Assembly: GCA_012064415.1 (NCBI GenBank) | Contig: SSNU01000060.1 | Coordinates: 70,456-83,971 of the forward strand | DNA from: Gyrodactylus bullatarudis | Lineage: Eukaryota; Platyhelminthes; Monogenea; Gyrodactylidea; Gyrodactylidae | Direction: 5' to 3' | Length of the DNA: 13,516 bases | Shown: piece after piece, positions 1 through 9,309 of the stretch | How the letters are laid out: each line of letters begins with the position of its first letter | Numbering within the stretch: position 1 is the stretch's first letter | The notes under the pieces: model-generated | Told to the model about the DNA's origin: nothing | What the model saw: only the letters and a program-made list of their open reading frames with translations | The model's database searches: none | Position numbers and translations under genes: made by a program

Positions 1-329
1 TTCGAATTGAATTTTCAGACTTGTTATTCTAACCGATTTTATTATCAAAAACGAACAAAAACAAAGATTGAATCTATCTATTCTTTTTATTCTTTATTTT
101 TTAACCGAACCAAGATGTATTACTCATATCATTATTTTAAACCTCTACGCTTTTGTACAAATTTTATCTTTAATTTCTTTTTACTTTTTTCAATACAGAT
201 TTATTTCTAACAAAAAAATAGAGATAAATGCAAAATTATGCTCCCATCTGGTCTCCCTGCAACCCTCATGGAATCTCTTCTACTTCCTGAAGAAATTTAC
301 TTGTGACTTGGGTTTCAGTATTAATGATG
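1..329. other. AT-rich stretch without recognisable gene
   Basis: Short frames are open here on the plus strand, but their translations are dominated by F, Y, I, L and K, as expected from T-rich DNA. There are no splice-flanked coding blocks and no recognisable motif. It may be the decayed upstream part of the retroelement relic that follows. Confidence 0.5.
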
Positions 330-560
330 AAATCAACCTTTCTTGTCAATTCTCAGGCTCGAAAGATTGAAAGAATCCAAAGTAGTTTTCTATATTGGCT
401 CTATTCTTTTTTAGAATCATATAAATCCAGTATTTTAGCCTCTGGTCTTAAGCCTCTCTGGGTTCGAAGATATGCTTTTCAGATTTCCTTTTAACATTTT
501 TAGACACCAATCTTATAAAGAATCCTTTCTTTTCTCCTCTTTTGAATTAGTTAATGATAG
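330..560 (+). pseudogene. Probable C-terminal remnant of a non-LTR retrotransposon reverse transcriptase
   Basis: The frame ending at 494 reads SQARKIERIQSSFLYWL, then GLKPLWVRRYAFQISF. This resembles the segment after the catalytic core in Jockey/CR1-type reverse transcriptases, where a (K)IE(R/S)VQ-(R)RFL block is followed 25-30 residues later by L-xx-L-xx-RR and a helical F/L-rich block. A one-base frame change near 480-495 leads into LLTFLDTNLIKNPFFSPLLN, which fits the usual FL-KLL-G-ID-P-LL block that comes next. No catalytic YADD box is present and the reading is broken by stops, so this is an old 5'-truncated copy. The identification rests on pattern memory, not alignment, and chance cannot be excluded. 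Confidence 0.33.
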
Positions 561-722
561 ATTTAAAGTCAATGACTGTAACAATCTCAAGTGTTCAAAA
601 TCTATGATACAACATATTCGTAGCAAATTAGAAAACACTATAACTCTCCTTTATCCAGAATGCTTTATAGTCTACTTATTAGATTGAATCTAATAGAATC
701 ATTTATAATTGTGTATGATAAC

Positions 723-851
723 TAGGCCGGTAAAACTTTTTGACATTTTTGACCTCACGAAATCGACTCGGAACTTTGAATATCATTTTTACCGAAATGA
801 GCTGTTTATTTTATTGCTGAAATTAATAAATTTCAATTTTTTACCGGCCTA
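723..851. mobile_element. Short terminal-inverted-repeat element (MITE-like)
   Basis: TAGGCCGGTAAAA at 723-735 is the exact reverse complement of TTTTACCGGCCTA at 839-851. The GC-rich ends stand out in AT-rich flanks. If the outermost TA pairs are the target-site duplication, the element is 125 bp (725-849) with 11-bp perfect inverted repeats, which would suit a non-autonomous Tc1/mariner-type element. The interior has no coding capacity and a further TTTTTACCG block at about 787-795. The superfamily is not certain; a longer direct repeat outside the TA was not seen. Confidence 0.6.
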
Positions 852-1168
852 ATAATAATGTTATATGTAATGCCATTGGTTTGTGTATTGCCGCTTGTGT
901 TTGAAAAGAATGGTTTTAAATATTATCCATAAAGATTGTTTTAAATTGTTAATAAATATATGTGGTGACCTTCATATTGAATCACCATCAATAATTATAA
1001 AAACAAGAAATTATCTTTAAAAACTATTTATTCAGAAATTAATTTTTTTTAACTTAATTTGTGATATGATTACACAGGGGGTCATGAAAAATTCAAAATT
1101 GCGGTAAAAAGTAAAATAAAACTGATTCTGGTGTAAAATTTTGCGCTGATACACACGTTATTGATAAA

Positions 1169-1387
1169 ATGGAAAATTCTTCTTCAATCAACAAGGTTAG
1201 TCTACCAAAAGATCTCGTAGAGGTAATTACTCCAAAACCCACTAAAAAGGCAAAACTGCCTACTACATCTAAAGCAGCAGAGTGCTCATCCTCTGACATT
1301 ACAAAAACCAATAACAATTACTTGGAAGATGACTCCTTCATGTCTTCTTCAGATGAAGAGCTAATAGCCTCCGATGTGAAGGACTGA
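1169..1387 (+). CDS. Small Ser/Thr/Lys-rich ORF of unknown origin
   Basis: This 72-residue frame begins at an ATG in good context (AAAATGG). It reads MENSSSINKVSLPKDLVEV, then a basic run TPKPTKKAKLP, then an acidic serine cluster (DDSFMSSSDEELIASD, residues 54-69), and ends at TGA. The composition is that of a disordered, possibly nuclear, protein end and is far less F/I/Y-biased than random frames in this DNA. No domain or splice site is convincing. It lies directly upstream of the Penelope-like relic, so it may be a fragment of that element, of another transposon or of a captured host exon. I do not recognise a family. Confidence 0.2.
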   Translation: MENSSSINKVSLPKDLVEVITPKPTKKAKLPTTSKAAECSSSDITKTNNNYLEDDSFMSSSDEELIASDVKD

Positions 1388-1442
1388 GAAGATGGAGTAT
1401 GCCCTAAGGTGGATGCATTGACGCGCCAAGGCACCAATACTA

Positions 1443-2375
1443 ATAGACCTAAGGGAAAGCGCAAGAATCACAATCAATTCTTACATTGATATTCACATCA
1501 GATATGTTAATGACGCTTTTATTTTAATGAAACCTAACGTATCAGTAGATGATTTTTTCCCCAATATGAATTCGCTTCATCCGAATATAGTTTTTACTAT
1601 GGAAAGAGAATCTAATGGTATCTTGAGTTTCTTAGATGTCAAATTGACTAGAAGAGATGATGGATCAATTCTGAGAAATATTTATAAGAAGAAGACTGAC
1701 ACCGGGCTTCTCATGAAGTTGGCTTAGTAATTGGTCTAAGTAAGAGGATAAGAAAGATAGCAAGCCCTGAGGAATGGTCTAACGAAATAGAGAACGTAAA
1801 GTTAAGTCTGAAGGAAAATGATTATCCCGGTAAATTTGTTGACAAATTCATGAATGTATCTATGGATAGAAATGATGTTGCCGAAACAGATGAATTGTAG
1901 AAAAAAAGTATTTTTATGAAGCTCAACTTCAAAGGTGATGGATTCAGTAATGAAATTAGAAGAAGGCTAAATGATCTCATCAGTCAACATTTTAACAACA
2001 TACAATTGAAAATTGTATTTAAAACTCAGAGATTGTTTAGTTTGATTCATAAGGATTTGCTGAAGCCAGAGGAGAAAACTCTATTAGTTTACAAATTCCA
2101 ATGTGATTGTGGAGCCTCATATATAGGTAGAACTCTTTGGAAATTATCTACGCGAGCGGAGGATCATCTGAAGAAGGATACTGCGGTTACAAGGCATCTT
2201 AGACAAAAAGATCATACAGCTTCAATTTCTAATTTTTCCGTATTATACAAAAACCCTAATGATGACAGCATAGTTGTATGGGTGAAAGAAAAATTTCTTA
2301 TTAACCTATATAAACCTAATCTGTGTGTTCAAATCTATGTATTCCTATAATCTTCAACTACCTTGGCCAGTGTGA
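1443..2375 (+). pseudogene. Penelope-like element, decayed RT and GIY-YIG endonuclease ORF
   Basis: A broken ORF of a Penelope-like retroelement. Frame 1 contains RYVNDAFILMKPN (from 1500), which matches the R-YVDD catalytic motif of the reverse transcriptase with its first Asp changed to Asn. GILSFLDVKLTR and a Y(K)KKTDTG block follow. A frameshift near 1705-1712 leads into HEVGLVIGLSKRIRKIA and the thumb-like ENDYPGKFVDKF. An in-frame TAG sits at 1898-1900. The same frame then resumes as MKLNFKGDGFSNEIRRRL and runs into the endonuclease domain. The motif KPNLCVQ ends near 2332. A second frameshift near 2340 restores the family-like end NLQLPW, with TGA at 2373-2375. The RT N-terminal part and motifs A and B are absent, so the copy is 5'-truncated. 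It is dead: catalytic change, stop and two frame breaks. Confidence 0.8.
2087..2333 (+). other. GIY-YIG endonuclease domain of the Penelope-like relic
   Basis: Numbered from the ATG at 1916, this domain shows VYKF (residues 58-61, in place of GIY), the CDCG motif (63-66), YIG (69-71) followed by RT, the conserved Arg 80, His 84, a downstream H-x5-H pattern (94 and 100), Glu 125 in KEKFLI, and KPNLCVQ (133-139). In intact elements this domain nicks target DNA to prime reverse transcription. Every key position I can identify is kept here, although the RT in front of it is ruined. That fits recent decay or chance sparing; a separate function is not implied. Confidence 0.75.
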
Positions 2376-2866
2376 GCTTTTCACTTTTCACTGTTGCTAT
2401 TTATTGGAGAGTTTTGGTGTTTTTTCAGCGTGCATTTTATTCTTATTTTCGTTGACTTTGACTATTTCTTTCATTATTTGTAAAATATTATCTTGAATGA
2501 ATTCTTAACTAATATCATTTTTGAAGAATTACCACTGATGATGCTTCAAGAAATGTAAATTGCATTGCATATATAAGCAGGGATGTGTCACCCGAAACAA
2601 TCGGATTAGTCAATACTGCGTGCAAGTATTCTACTTTTTTTTAAGTATTGAAAAACCAGCATGGTTTGATTTCATTCATTGGCAGTCTGCGATAAACTAT
2701 CAATACTATACTTGTTATCAATCAAATTTGTTTATCTCTTTCGAAATTTGAGTCTACAATTTTTTTGCTTGGATTTGCTACTTCTTAGCTAATTTTAGCC
2801 ATTTTTGTGCTACTTTTTCTGTGGTTCATAACTAAAAAACAAAAGATTCTGAATTAAAAAAAAATC
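2376..2866. other. 3' non-coding part of the Penelope-like relic and AT-rich spacer
   Basis: No coding block was found. The first 240 bases probably belong to the retroelement's 3' region. They include a CTGATGA ... CCCGAAAC ... GTC motif (2535-2611), described separately. From about 2640 to the poly(A) site of the minus-strand gene the sequence is T-rich spacer. I could not define the 3' boundary or a target-site duplication. Confidence 0.4.
2535..2611 (+). ncRNA. Hammerhead-like motif downstream of the Penelope-like ORF
   Basis: CTGATGA (2535-2541) carries the full hammerhead core heptamer. GAAAC (2594-2598) follows a GGG/CCC hairpin (2580-2582 with 2591-2593), and a GTC triplet lies at 2609-2611. 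TGCTT (2542-2546) can pair with AAGCA (2575-2579). Penelope-like elements are known to carry hammerhead ribozymes in their terminal repeats, so the location is right. However, stem II does not close next to the core (T2542 opposite C2593), and I found no stem I pairing between sequences upstream of 2535 and downstream of 2611. At best it is a degenerate ribozyme. Confidence 0.25.
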
Positions 2867-2872
2867 TTTATT
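2867..2872 (-). promoter_or_regulatory. Poly(A) signal AATAAA of the 340-residue gene
   Basis: TTTATT on the plus strand reads AATAAA on the minus strand, 28 bases beyond the TAA at 2902-2900, followed by a run of T residues in the transcript sense. The position suits 3'-end formation with a very short 3' UTR. Confidence 0.6.
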
Positions 2873-2899
2873 AATACAGTAATTTAACTGATATATTGA

Positions 2900-4705
2900 T
2901 TAATTACGAATAATACTCGTTATATTATTGAATACCTCTTTGATTTCTTCTGGTTCCCCTACAAATTCACTATGGAAAGTATTGTGAAACTGACTAGTAA
3001 GGGTACACTCAAGTGTTTTCTTCAAATGCAAAATTCTTTTCCTACGAGACTTGACATTATGACCTAGATTTTCCATAAAATGATCGTGATCGTAATCCTT
3101 ATCAGTACTCAAAAATTTGAGGGCTACTAAACCGACAATTTCTTTCACTAGATCAACCAATTCTAGTTCCTTGTTTCCAGATTCCTTAACAAAATTCATA
3201 ATTTCATCTAAAGTTTTCAGAATGACACATTTTTCAAAATCATTCAAATATTCCTTCCATTTATCCAAGATATCCTCTATTAAACTTTTATGTTTTGGGA
3301 TTTCTTCCTTTTCACATTCACCTAGTTGACAAAAGGCCGACACCTTTGAATTCTGGCTGAAATGATTTGGATCTGAGATAGACAAAAATTAAAAAAAAAT
3401 TAGTGCCGTAAAGTGATACTGAAATTTAATTTAAAATTTGATGGCTCAATCTTATTTTTCCCTTTCAATATATTTGTCAGCTAGTTAAACGAATTATGGA
3501 CTTATCAACCGATCAAGACCCATTCATATAAAGGTTGGTATGAAGTTAGGAATCTATGATTTTTACAGAAATCTCGATATTTTCATCAAAAATTCGAATT
3601 TGTTAAAGATTTTCCGGAATCCTACTCATGCTGCCCACTTTCACCATTTAAAGAAAAAAAATTATTTTTATGAAAAATATGGTCCTTTTTCAAATTCCCA
3701 TTTGGCGCCAAAATCCCATTTTTTCGAACTTTGAGCTGAAAATTTTTGTTGATTTGAAAGTGGGAGGCTGATCGAAAGAGTTTTTTCAGGATTAAGATTA
3801 GACAATGCACCAATGGATTTTTTGTAAAAATTTGATTTATTTGTAAAAATTTCACGATTACGCCCCAGTTTCTTCGAACTGCAGTGGCTAATCAGTTTCG
3901 CAACCGACTGTAGCTTTCTCAACTCAAATAATATTAGTCCAAGTTAAATGACACTTGAGTTCGTTGTTCTGAGATTAGAATGTGTCATGTTTATTTGACT
4001 TTACCTCAATTCTTCAATAATTTCTGATATGCATGTAATATAGAGATAAAAATAAAGAAGCACTTTACTTACTTTGGTTATATTCGGTGTCCAGAATGGT
4101 AAATTTTAGTCCCTCTTCATCTAATGCTTTTACGATTCTTTGATAATAATCTGAAAAAATAAATGAATTTAGGGACAATGAAAAAAGTGAAATGCTGCTT
4201 AGTCCTTGAATAGAATTTCATTAATTCACTCACTATGAACTATTTTTTTATGGTCCATTTTAAATTGATCCTTAAAATTGTCAAGTGTATCCTCCGATTG
4301 GCTATTATCCATCCCTATATAAATTCTTTTAAATTTATCTGCAATACATCTAATCTCATCACAGAAACTGCTATCTAAGGTTGATCTAAGCCCAATAATA
4401 TCACACGTTGCGTACTGAATGAAGTTCAAACCCAAGTATTGACTTTCAGTAAGATAATATGCCCATAAACCAAGCAATTTCCACAAAAGATAACAACCCA
4501 AGTCTGTCAATTTGAACCTGGATAGATAGTCCAGCAAATTATCTATATAACCAATCACTGAATCTATGATAGCTTCCATGTCATCACCAAAGTTTTCTTT
4601 TATTGATTTTAAAAGACAGTGAGCTTTTTCCGTAATCTCCGAGCAGTAGTCTTTATCTTCTTGTGAAACCTGTATTGTTTTTGGTGCTTCAAAATTTATG
4701 CTCAT
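2900..4705 (-). CDS. Three-exon gene, 340-residue helical protein of unknown family
   Basis: Coding exons on the minus strand are 4705-4234 (472 nt), 4150-4073 (78 nt) and 3372-2900 (473 nt), totalling 1023 nt including TAA. Donors are GTGAGT and GTAAGT. Acceptors are TTTATTTTTTCAG and TTTTTGTCTATCTCAG. Both introns (83 and 700 nt) are phase 1 and the joined frame stays open, which strongly supports the model. Exon 2 adds YYQRIVKALDEEGLKFTIL. The product starts MSINFEAPKT and has no signal peptide. It is mostly amphipathic helix, with the most hydrophobic stretch at about residues 66-100 (around LLWKLLGLWAYYL), too polar for a sure membrane span. There are ten cysteines and a basic KSRRKR patch near residue 290. 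A possible acceptor (TTTTTTCTGCGCAG, exon from 4753) lies just upstream of the ATG, suggesting a 5' UTR intron or trans-splicing. I recognise no domain. Confidence 0.75.
3634..3764. repeat. Inverted repeat inside intron 2 of the 340-residue gene
   Basis: CCCACTTTCA (3634-3643) and TGAAAGTGGG (3755-3764) are perfect 10-base complements about 110 bases apart, within the 700-nt intron. They could be the worn ends of a short inverted-repeat element or a hairpin in the pre-mRNA. No target-site duplication was identified. Confidence 0.35.
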
Positions 4706-4753
4706 TCTAACTTAATTGATCTTTTCCAATAATGCAATAAAATTCACTCCGAT

Positions 4754-7690
4754 CTGCGCAGAAAAAACTATTCAGAATATGATTGGATAGTTTTTCATTT
4801 GAATACACATATATAAATCTAACGCACAAGTGAACAAAACATGAGAGAATATATTACAATATATGAATTAAAATATGAGGAGAAGGGTTCTAAAGTTTCA
4901 ACAATTTACTTTCTCTTTTTGTACATTTTTAAATTACTTTGATCAAATTTCAGAATTTTCTGTTCATTCGATTGAGACTAATCTCAACTCTGTTAGACCT
5001 CATCTTCGAGTCTAAAATTGGACTTTATGGGAAGTGATTTTTGAATAGATTTTTTGAAATTCTACATTTTAATTTATATGTGACTTTTACAAGTGAGGGA
5101 ACAGGGAAAGTGTTCAATTCATTACTTGTCATGAGTTTCCTTTTCACCTTTTACAAACGATCTTTGGGATTCTATTCGTTGCTAAACTTTGCTATAGTTT
5201 TGCTTAAAATACTAACATTTTTGCTAATTTTTCTGAGAAATATGCCCTTTGAGTTAATGCCCTATTTAGGAAGATATGAACTTCATATGAAGAAAATTAT
5301 ATATTTTTTAATATAGTGGTGATACTTCAAAGTAATAACATAATAAAATTATTAACATTTGCGAATTCTAGTGTTCTCTCACAAATAGGAAAATCACTAC
5401 ATCGTTTTAAACATTGTCTAACAGGATCTTTTAGATGAAAAAATTAATCGAATAAATTATAAAACGGATATTTTCAATAATTCGTTGTTACCTAAAGCAG
5501 GTATTTTTCATGTTTGTTCATGCCAAATGTTGAGGAAATTTATAAAATGCTGTGTAAAAATATAAAGAATTGCTATGGCAGAAACAAACATTATGGGTGA
5601 AGCAAAAAATGTTCAAAAATAGAGAAAAAATTTGAAGAAACATAAAAAATGTAAGAATCTTAGTTTGAAAATTATCACTTTTAGCTCATTTATTATCCAG
5701 AACAAGTTAACAAAACCAGAAATCTACGAAAGTTAATAGTCAAATAAAGTCTCAAGCAAAAATTAGCAATCCTCCCCAATCGTGTTCTCAAACGAACCAA
5801 CTAGAGGATACATATTTCGTTAACTTAATATATAAATCAAGCAGGTGTAAGAATCTGATGAAATGCGGCAAAATAAAAACTTTATCACTGATTATTTGTC
5901 CTTTCTTTGTCTCTGCATTAGTAACTTCATTTTTTATATAAATCAAGATGGCAGGCAATTAAAAATTTTATGCTTTGTATAACTCTTGGTTCATTTGTGA
6001 AATTGCATTTCTACAAGATTTTGAATCATTTTGCTCATAAAATTGCTGCTTGAATGAATCACATCGAATGTGGTACTCTCGTAGATTCTTTAGATCAGAA
6101 ATACGATTAGGATTCTTTTTCTACGTATCGTATTGTACTGATTCAGATCTAGATTAGTTGTAATTTTCATCAGCATTTGCTGGGATTGACTATAACAACT
6201 TTCACAAAGTGTTCGATGCAAGATTTTCAAGAAAAATCCTTGGTTTTTGAGCAAATTGTACACCTTCTTACTTTCAAGTCACCATTTTAGATTAGAGCAC
6301 CCTTCACATGGAATCATCAAAAACTGTGAAGTACTCTCTTTTAGTAGGATTCATTAATAACGACTCATTATATTTCTTACTATGTCTTTACAATATACCT
6401 GCAACTCATGATAAAACTGATTCACATCTCTAGTTTAAACAGTCAAATTTTAATCCAAAAGAGTTAAGTCCAAAGATGTAAATGTCAAGCTAAAATAAAC
6501 TGGAGAGCCATTGAAAGATTGAGTACTAAAAATATCGTGTATAAAAAGTAAATTGTCGAAAAAGAAAATCGTCTGCACTCAGACCTCACAAAGAATCATC
6601 ATAAATTACCATCTTCATGTAAATTAGCTTATGACTGTTGAAGAGTTTTCATAGTATAGAAGTGCAAAAGAGATCTTGTAGTTGATCAGTAGAGATAGAT
6701 TTTGCAAATTATCGATTTTTAGCCAAGGTGATTTTCTGATCAAGCTTCAAGAGACGATTCTAATGATATATATAGAACGTAGAGTATTACTGATATTTTA
6801 GATTAAGACACAAAAGAGGTGAAAATATTGTATTAACTTTAATGCAAGGAAAAATTTTTTCGATTTTTATTTACACGATTTTTCACGTAGTAGTCGAAGA
6901 TTTCATTGACAAACAAGCTTACTATTAATTTTGATCAGAATAAAGCTTAAAATTCATGCTCAAGGGAATTGAAAAATTCAAAGCTGCTTAAGAGTACCGT
7001 AATATCATCAACTTTGAAAGAAAGTCCAAAATCGACTCCTATTGATCAGTTTGAATTCATTTTTAAACTTTGAAAGAATTGATAAAATTAACTAGGCAAA
7101 CTTTAATTTCCCAATGAATTCCTTTGAAAGTATTTTCCGAATTCTTAGTTTTTCGGTCTATAAAAATCCATTCAGGATTTTTTGTAACAAGATACATCCA
7201 TGAAAAGCAAAATGGAAAGATATCACTTTCTGAAAAGGGGGAAAGAAAAAAAGTTGTAGATTGAATTAGTTAGTTAGTTAGAGGGAAGATTCTATTAGGC
7301 AGTTTTACAATGCAAAAATATCCCAGCCAATCAGAAACGAGAATAGAGATTGAATAAAAACTGACAAAAGTAATGATGAAAAATTTATCATAAAAAATTA
7401 ACACCAACCAACTACTAGTCTTTTAAAGGTCCTGTGGATTATAGTATCAAATGTTTCTTCAGTTTATTCTGCTCGAAACTAATAACACAAAATTGGATAT
7501 AATCATCGAGAAACAATAAATTTAAAGTTGAAATATCCTTAAAATATAAAAGTATACATAAAAATTCATCTGCAATGTTAACAAAAGATTAAAGTGGACA
7601 AGTATATGGTACTGGGAAACAAATAAAAGCAACAACATCTACTCATTGGAAATATATAATAGCAAAAGTAGAGAGAGCAATAAAAAAATA
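4754..7690. other. Intergenic region between divergent genes
   Basis: About 2.9 kb of AT-rich DNA separates the start of the minus-strand gene from the HCN exon. It must contain the promoters of both, unless further 5' exons lie elsewhere. The open frame at 5041-5316 has no ATG start and reads as F/L/I-rich low-complexity sequence, so I do not accept it. A (TTAG)4 microsatellite and scattered TATA-like strings are the only patterns noted. I see no tRNA or conserved coding block. Confidence 0.5.
7266..7281 (+). repeat. (TTAG)4 microsatellite
   Basis: Four exact TTAG units followed by AGGG. This is a simple tandem repeat with no evident function. Confidence 0.7.
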
Positions 7691-7714
7691 TAAAGAACAA
7701 AAACTATAGCGAAC

Positions 7715-9309
7715 ATGGAGAAATCCTCATCGTCAAATCAACTGGAAAAGGGGGGCTCATGTAATAACTCCACTAATCGACATGAAACAATCACTATCAG
7801 TGCAAGTCCTTCAAATAATAATAAAATTAATTCTTTTAGTCAACAGACTACAACAACATCCAGTGGAACAAACACTAAAAAGTTACGATATACAAGGCAA
7901 ATTGAAAATTCTACAGGAAATCTCTATAGATCAGCAACAGTAGATACACCGGGTGATGTGGACGAGATTCTTGGACAGAATTTAGTTGATAATTATCGTG
8001 ATATTGATTCAGATTTATCTCCAAATACTGGTTATACACGGAGTATTTTTCATGATAAGAAGAATTCTAATTTGCGGCGTCATGTTTCATGTGGAGGAAA
8101 TCTATTGCCATTGAATGCTCGCCATTACCAGAATAAACGGGGTTTTTCAGTAACTGAGAATAAAATATCAAATCGTCTGTATCATAAAAATTCGACACCT
8201 GTCTTATTAAATCAAAGTTACTCAGGTCCCAGACGTCCAAGTACCTCAATGGAATTTCCAAATAGTTTTAGTCATCTGTCAATATCCGATGAACCGAGTG
8301 ATATTGAATTCCAAGAACGATATGCAAAAGCGTACGCAGCTGCAGTGTTAGTAGCTTCAAATAAATCAAACAAGGGTCTAATCACAGAGGTCCCAGTTCA
8401 CATGTACAACTCTGATGCATTCTCAACTTCAAATAAGAGAATAGAAAATACATTTCGGCGTACAAACCGTTCTAATCTTTCGCCATCTCGATTTAGTGGT
8501 GTTTGCAATTCTAGCATTAGCGTCAACTCTTTTACAGGAGATAGTTTCTTCTCCAAGCCCTTGGATCACCAAAGGGAAACCCGATACAAGAGTTATCAAA
8601 GGATTCCCTCTACTGATTTACAATCGGAGACTTTCAACAAGAATTCAATTCTAAATATTTCTCCAGGAAATTTGAGTGTTCAGCCTAATAAAACTGGTCG
8701 TCTATTGAGTCGTGCAGCTTCATGGAGATATAACAAACATATTCAGCGCCTCACGACAACCTTTAACAGTCTCCTTAGAGATGAAAAAGACTTGGAAAAA
8801 GGTTTATCAAATGAAACATCTCCTCGTCCGTATCTTCAACGATCCATTTCCATAACTGATAACTACGTGAATAGAATTGATAATCTTGGAGAGAATGGTG
8901 AAGCTCAAAAGAAAAGTGTTCTCAAAGATGATTGCACACAGACACAAAATAGGAATATTTGGACTTGTCTTCTGGAAGATGGCCGAAGAGAGTGCAAGAC
9001 ACAATCTGACGAAGATTTCTTCCAGGAAATGATTCAGGATAATCTTTTAACAGCCAAGGAGATTGCCATAGCCACAGCAGCCTATGGTTTTGATGATAAG
9101 GTATTTTTTCCGAATAATAACGAAGAAAATAATCCTGACAATAAGGCTTCAACATCGAATTATTTGAAAGAACAATTTTTATCATTCTTCCAGCCATCAG
9201 ATAACAAGTTAGCCATGAAATTATTTGGAAATAAAAATGCTCTAAATAAGGAGAAAAATCGACTTCGCCAACAGGGCAAATGGATTATACATCCATGTTC
9301 AAGTTTTCG
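7715..9309 (+). CDS. HCN (Ih) channel, first coding exon, partial
   Basis: This is the N-terminal exon of a hyperpolarization-activated cyclic-nucleotide-gated cation channel, a plasma-membrane tetramer carrying Na+/K+ pacemaker current. The ATG at 7715 is the first after an in-frame TAA at 7691. Residues 1-487 are a Ser/Asn/Arg-rich, apparently disordered cytoplasmic tail with two short helix-prone segments (about 198-217 and 432-465). Residues 488-531 match the HCN domain that precedes S1: FLSFFQPSDNKLAMKLFG, then an NALNKEKNR helix, then WIIHPCSSFR. In family members FYWD and helix S1 follow. Here the exon is cut after CG by a GTGAGT donor (phase 2), keeping the final Arg codon whatever base comes next. 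Transmembrane helices, the GYG pore and the cyclic-nucleotide domain lie outside the window. The tail is far longer than in vertebrate HCN1-4. The identity is secure from the C-terminal 45 residues only. Confidence 0.87.

Noticed and set aside
3622..3922. Overlapping short ORFs on both strands
   Set aside because: They lie inside intron 2 of the 340-residue gene, overlap each other in several frames and resemble nothing.
4809..4818. Minus-strand ATTTATATAT as TATA box of the 340-residue gene
   Set aside because: Weak string in AT-rich DNA, and a possible acceptor between it and the ATG makes the promoter position uncertain.
4976..4995. TTGAGA-CTAA-TCTCAA hairpin
   Set aside because: A six-base stem is expected by chance at this scale and has no supporting context.
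5041..5316. Open frame of 91 residues, hydrophobic
   Set aside because: It begins with TTG, not ATG, and has no splice-site context. The F/L/I-rich translation is what T-rich DNA gives by chance.
5848..5856. CTGATGA as another hammerhead core
   Set aside because: No GAAA box with a preceding hairpin follows at a sensible distance, so it is a chance heptamer.
7545..7552. TATAAAAG as TATA box for the HCN gene
   Set aside because: The string is frequent in such AT-rich DNA, and the start site and 5' exon structure are unknown.
8067..9197. Minus-strand ORFs opposite the HCN exon
   Set aside because: Shadows of the coding strand; the HCN frame explains the openness.
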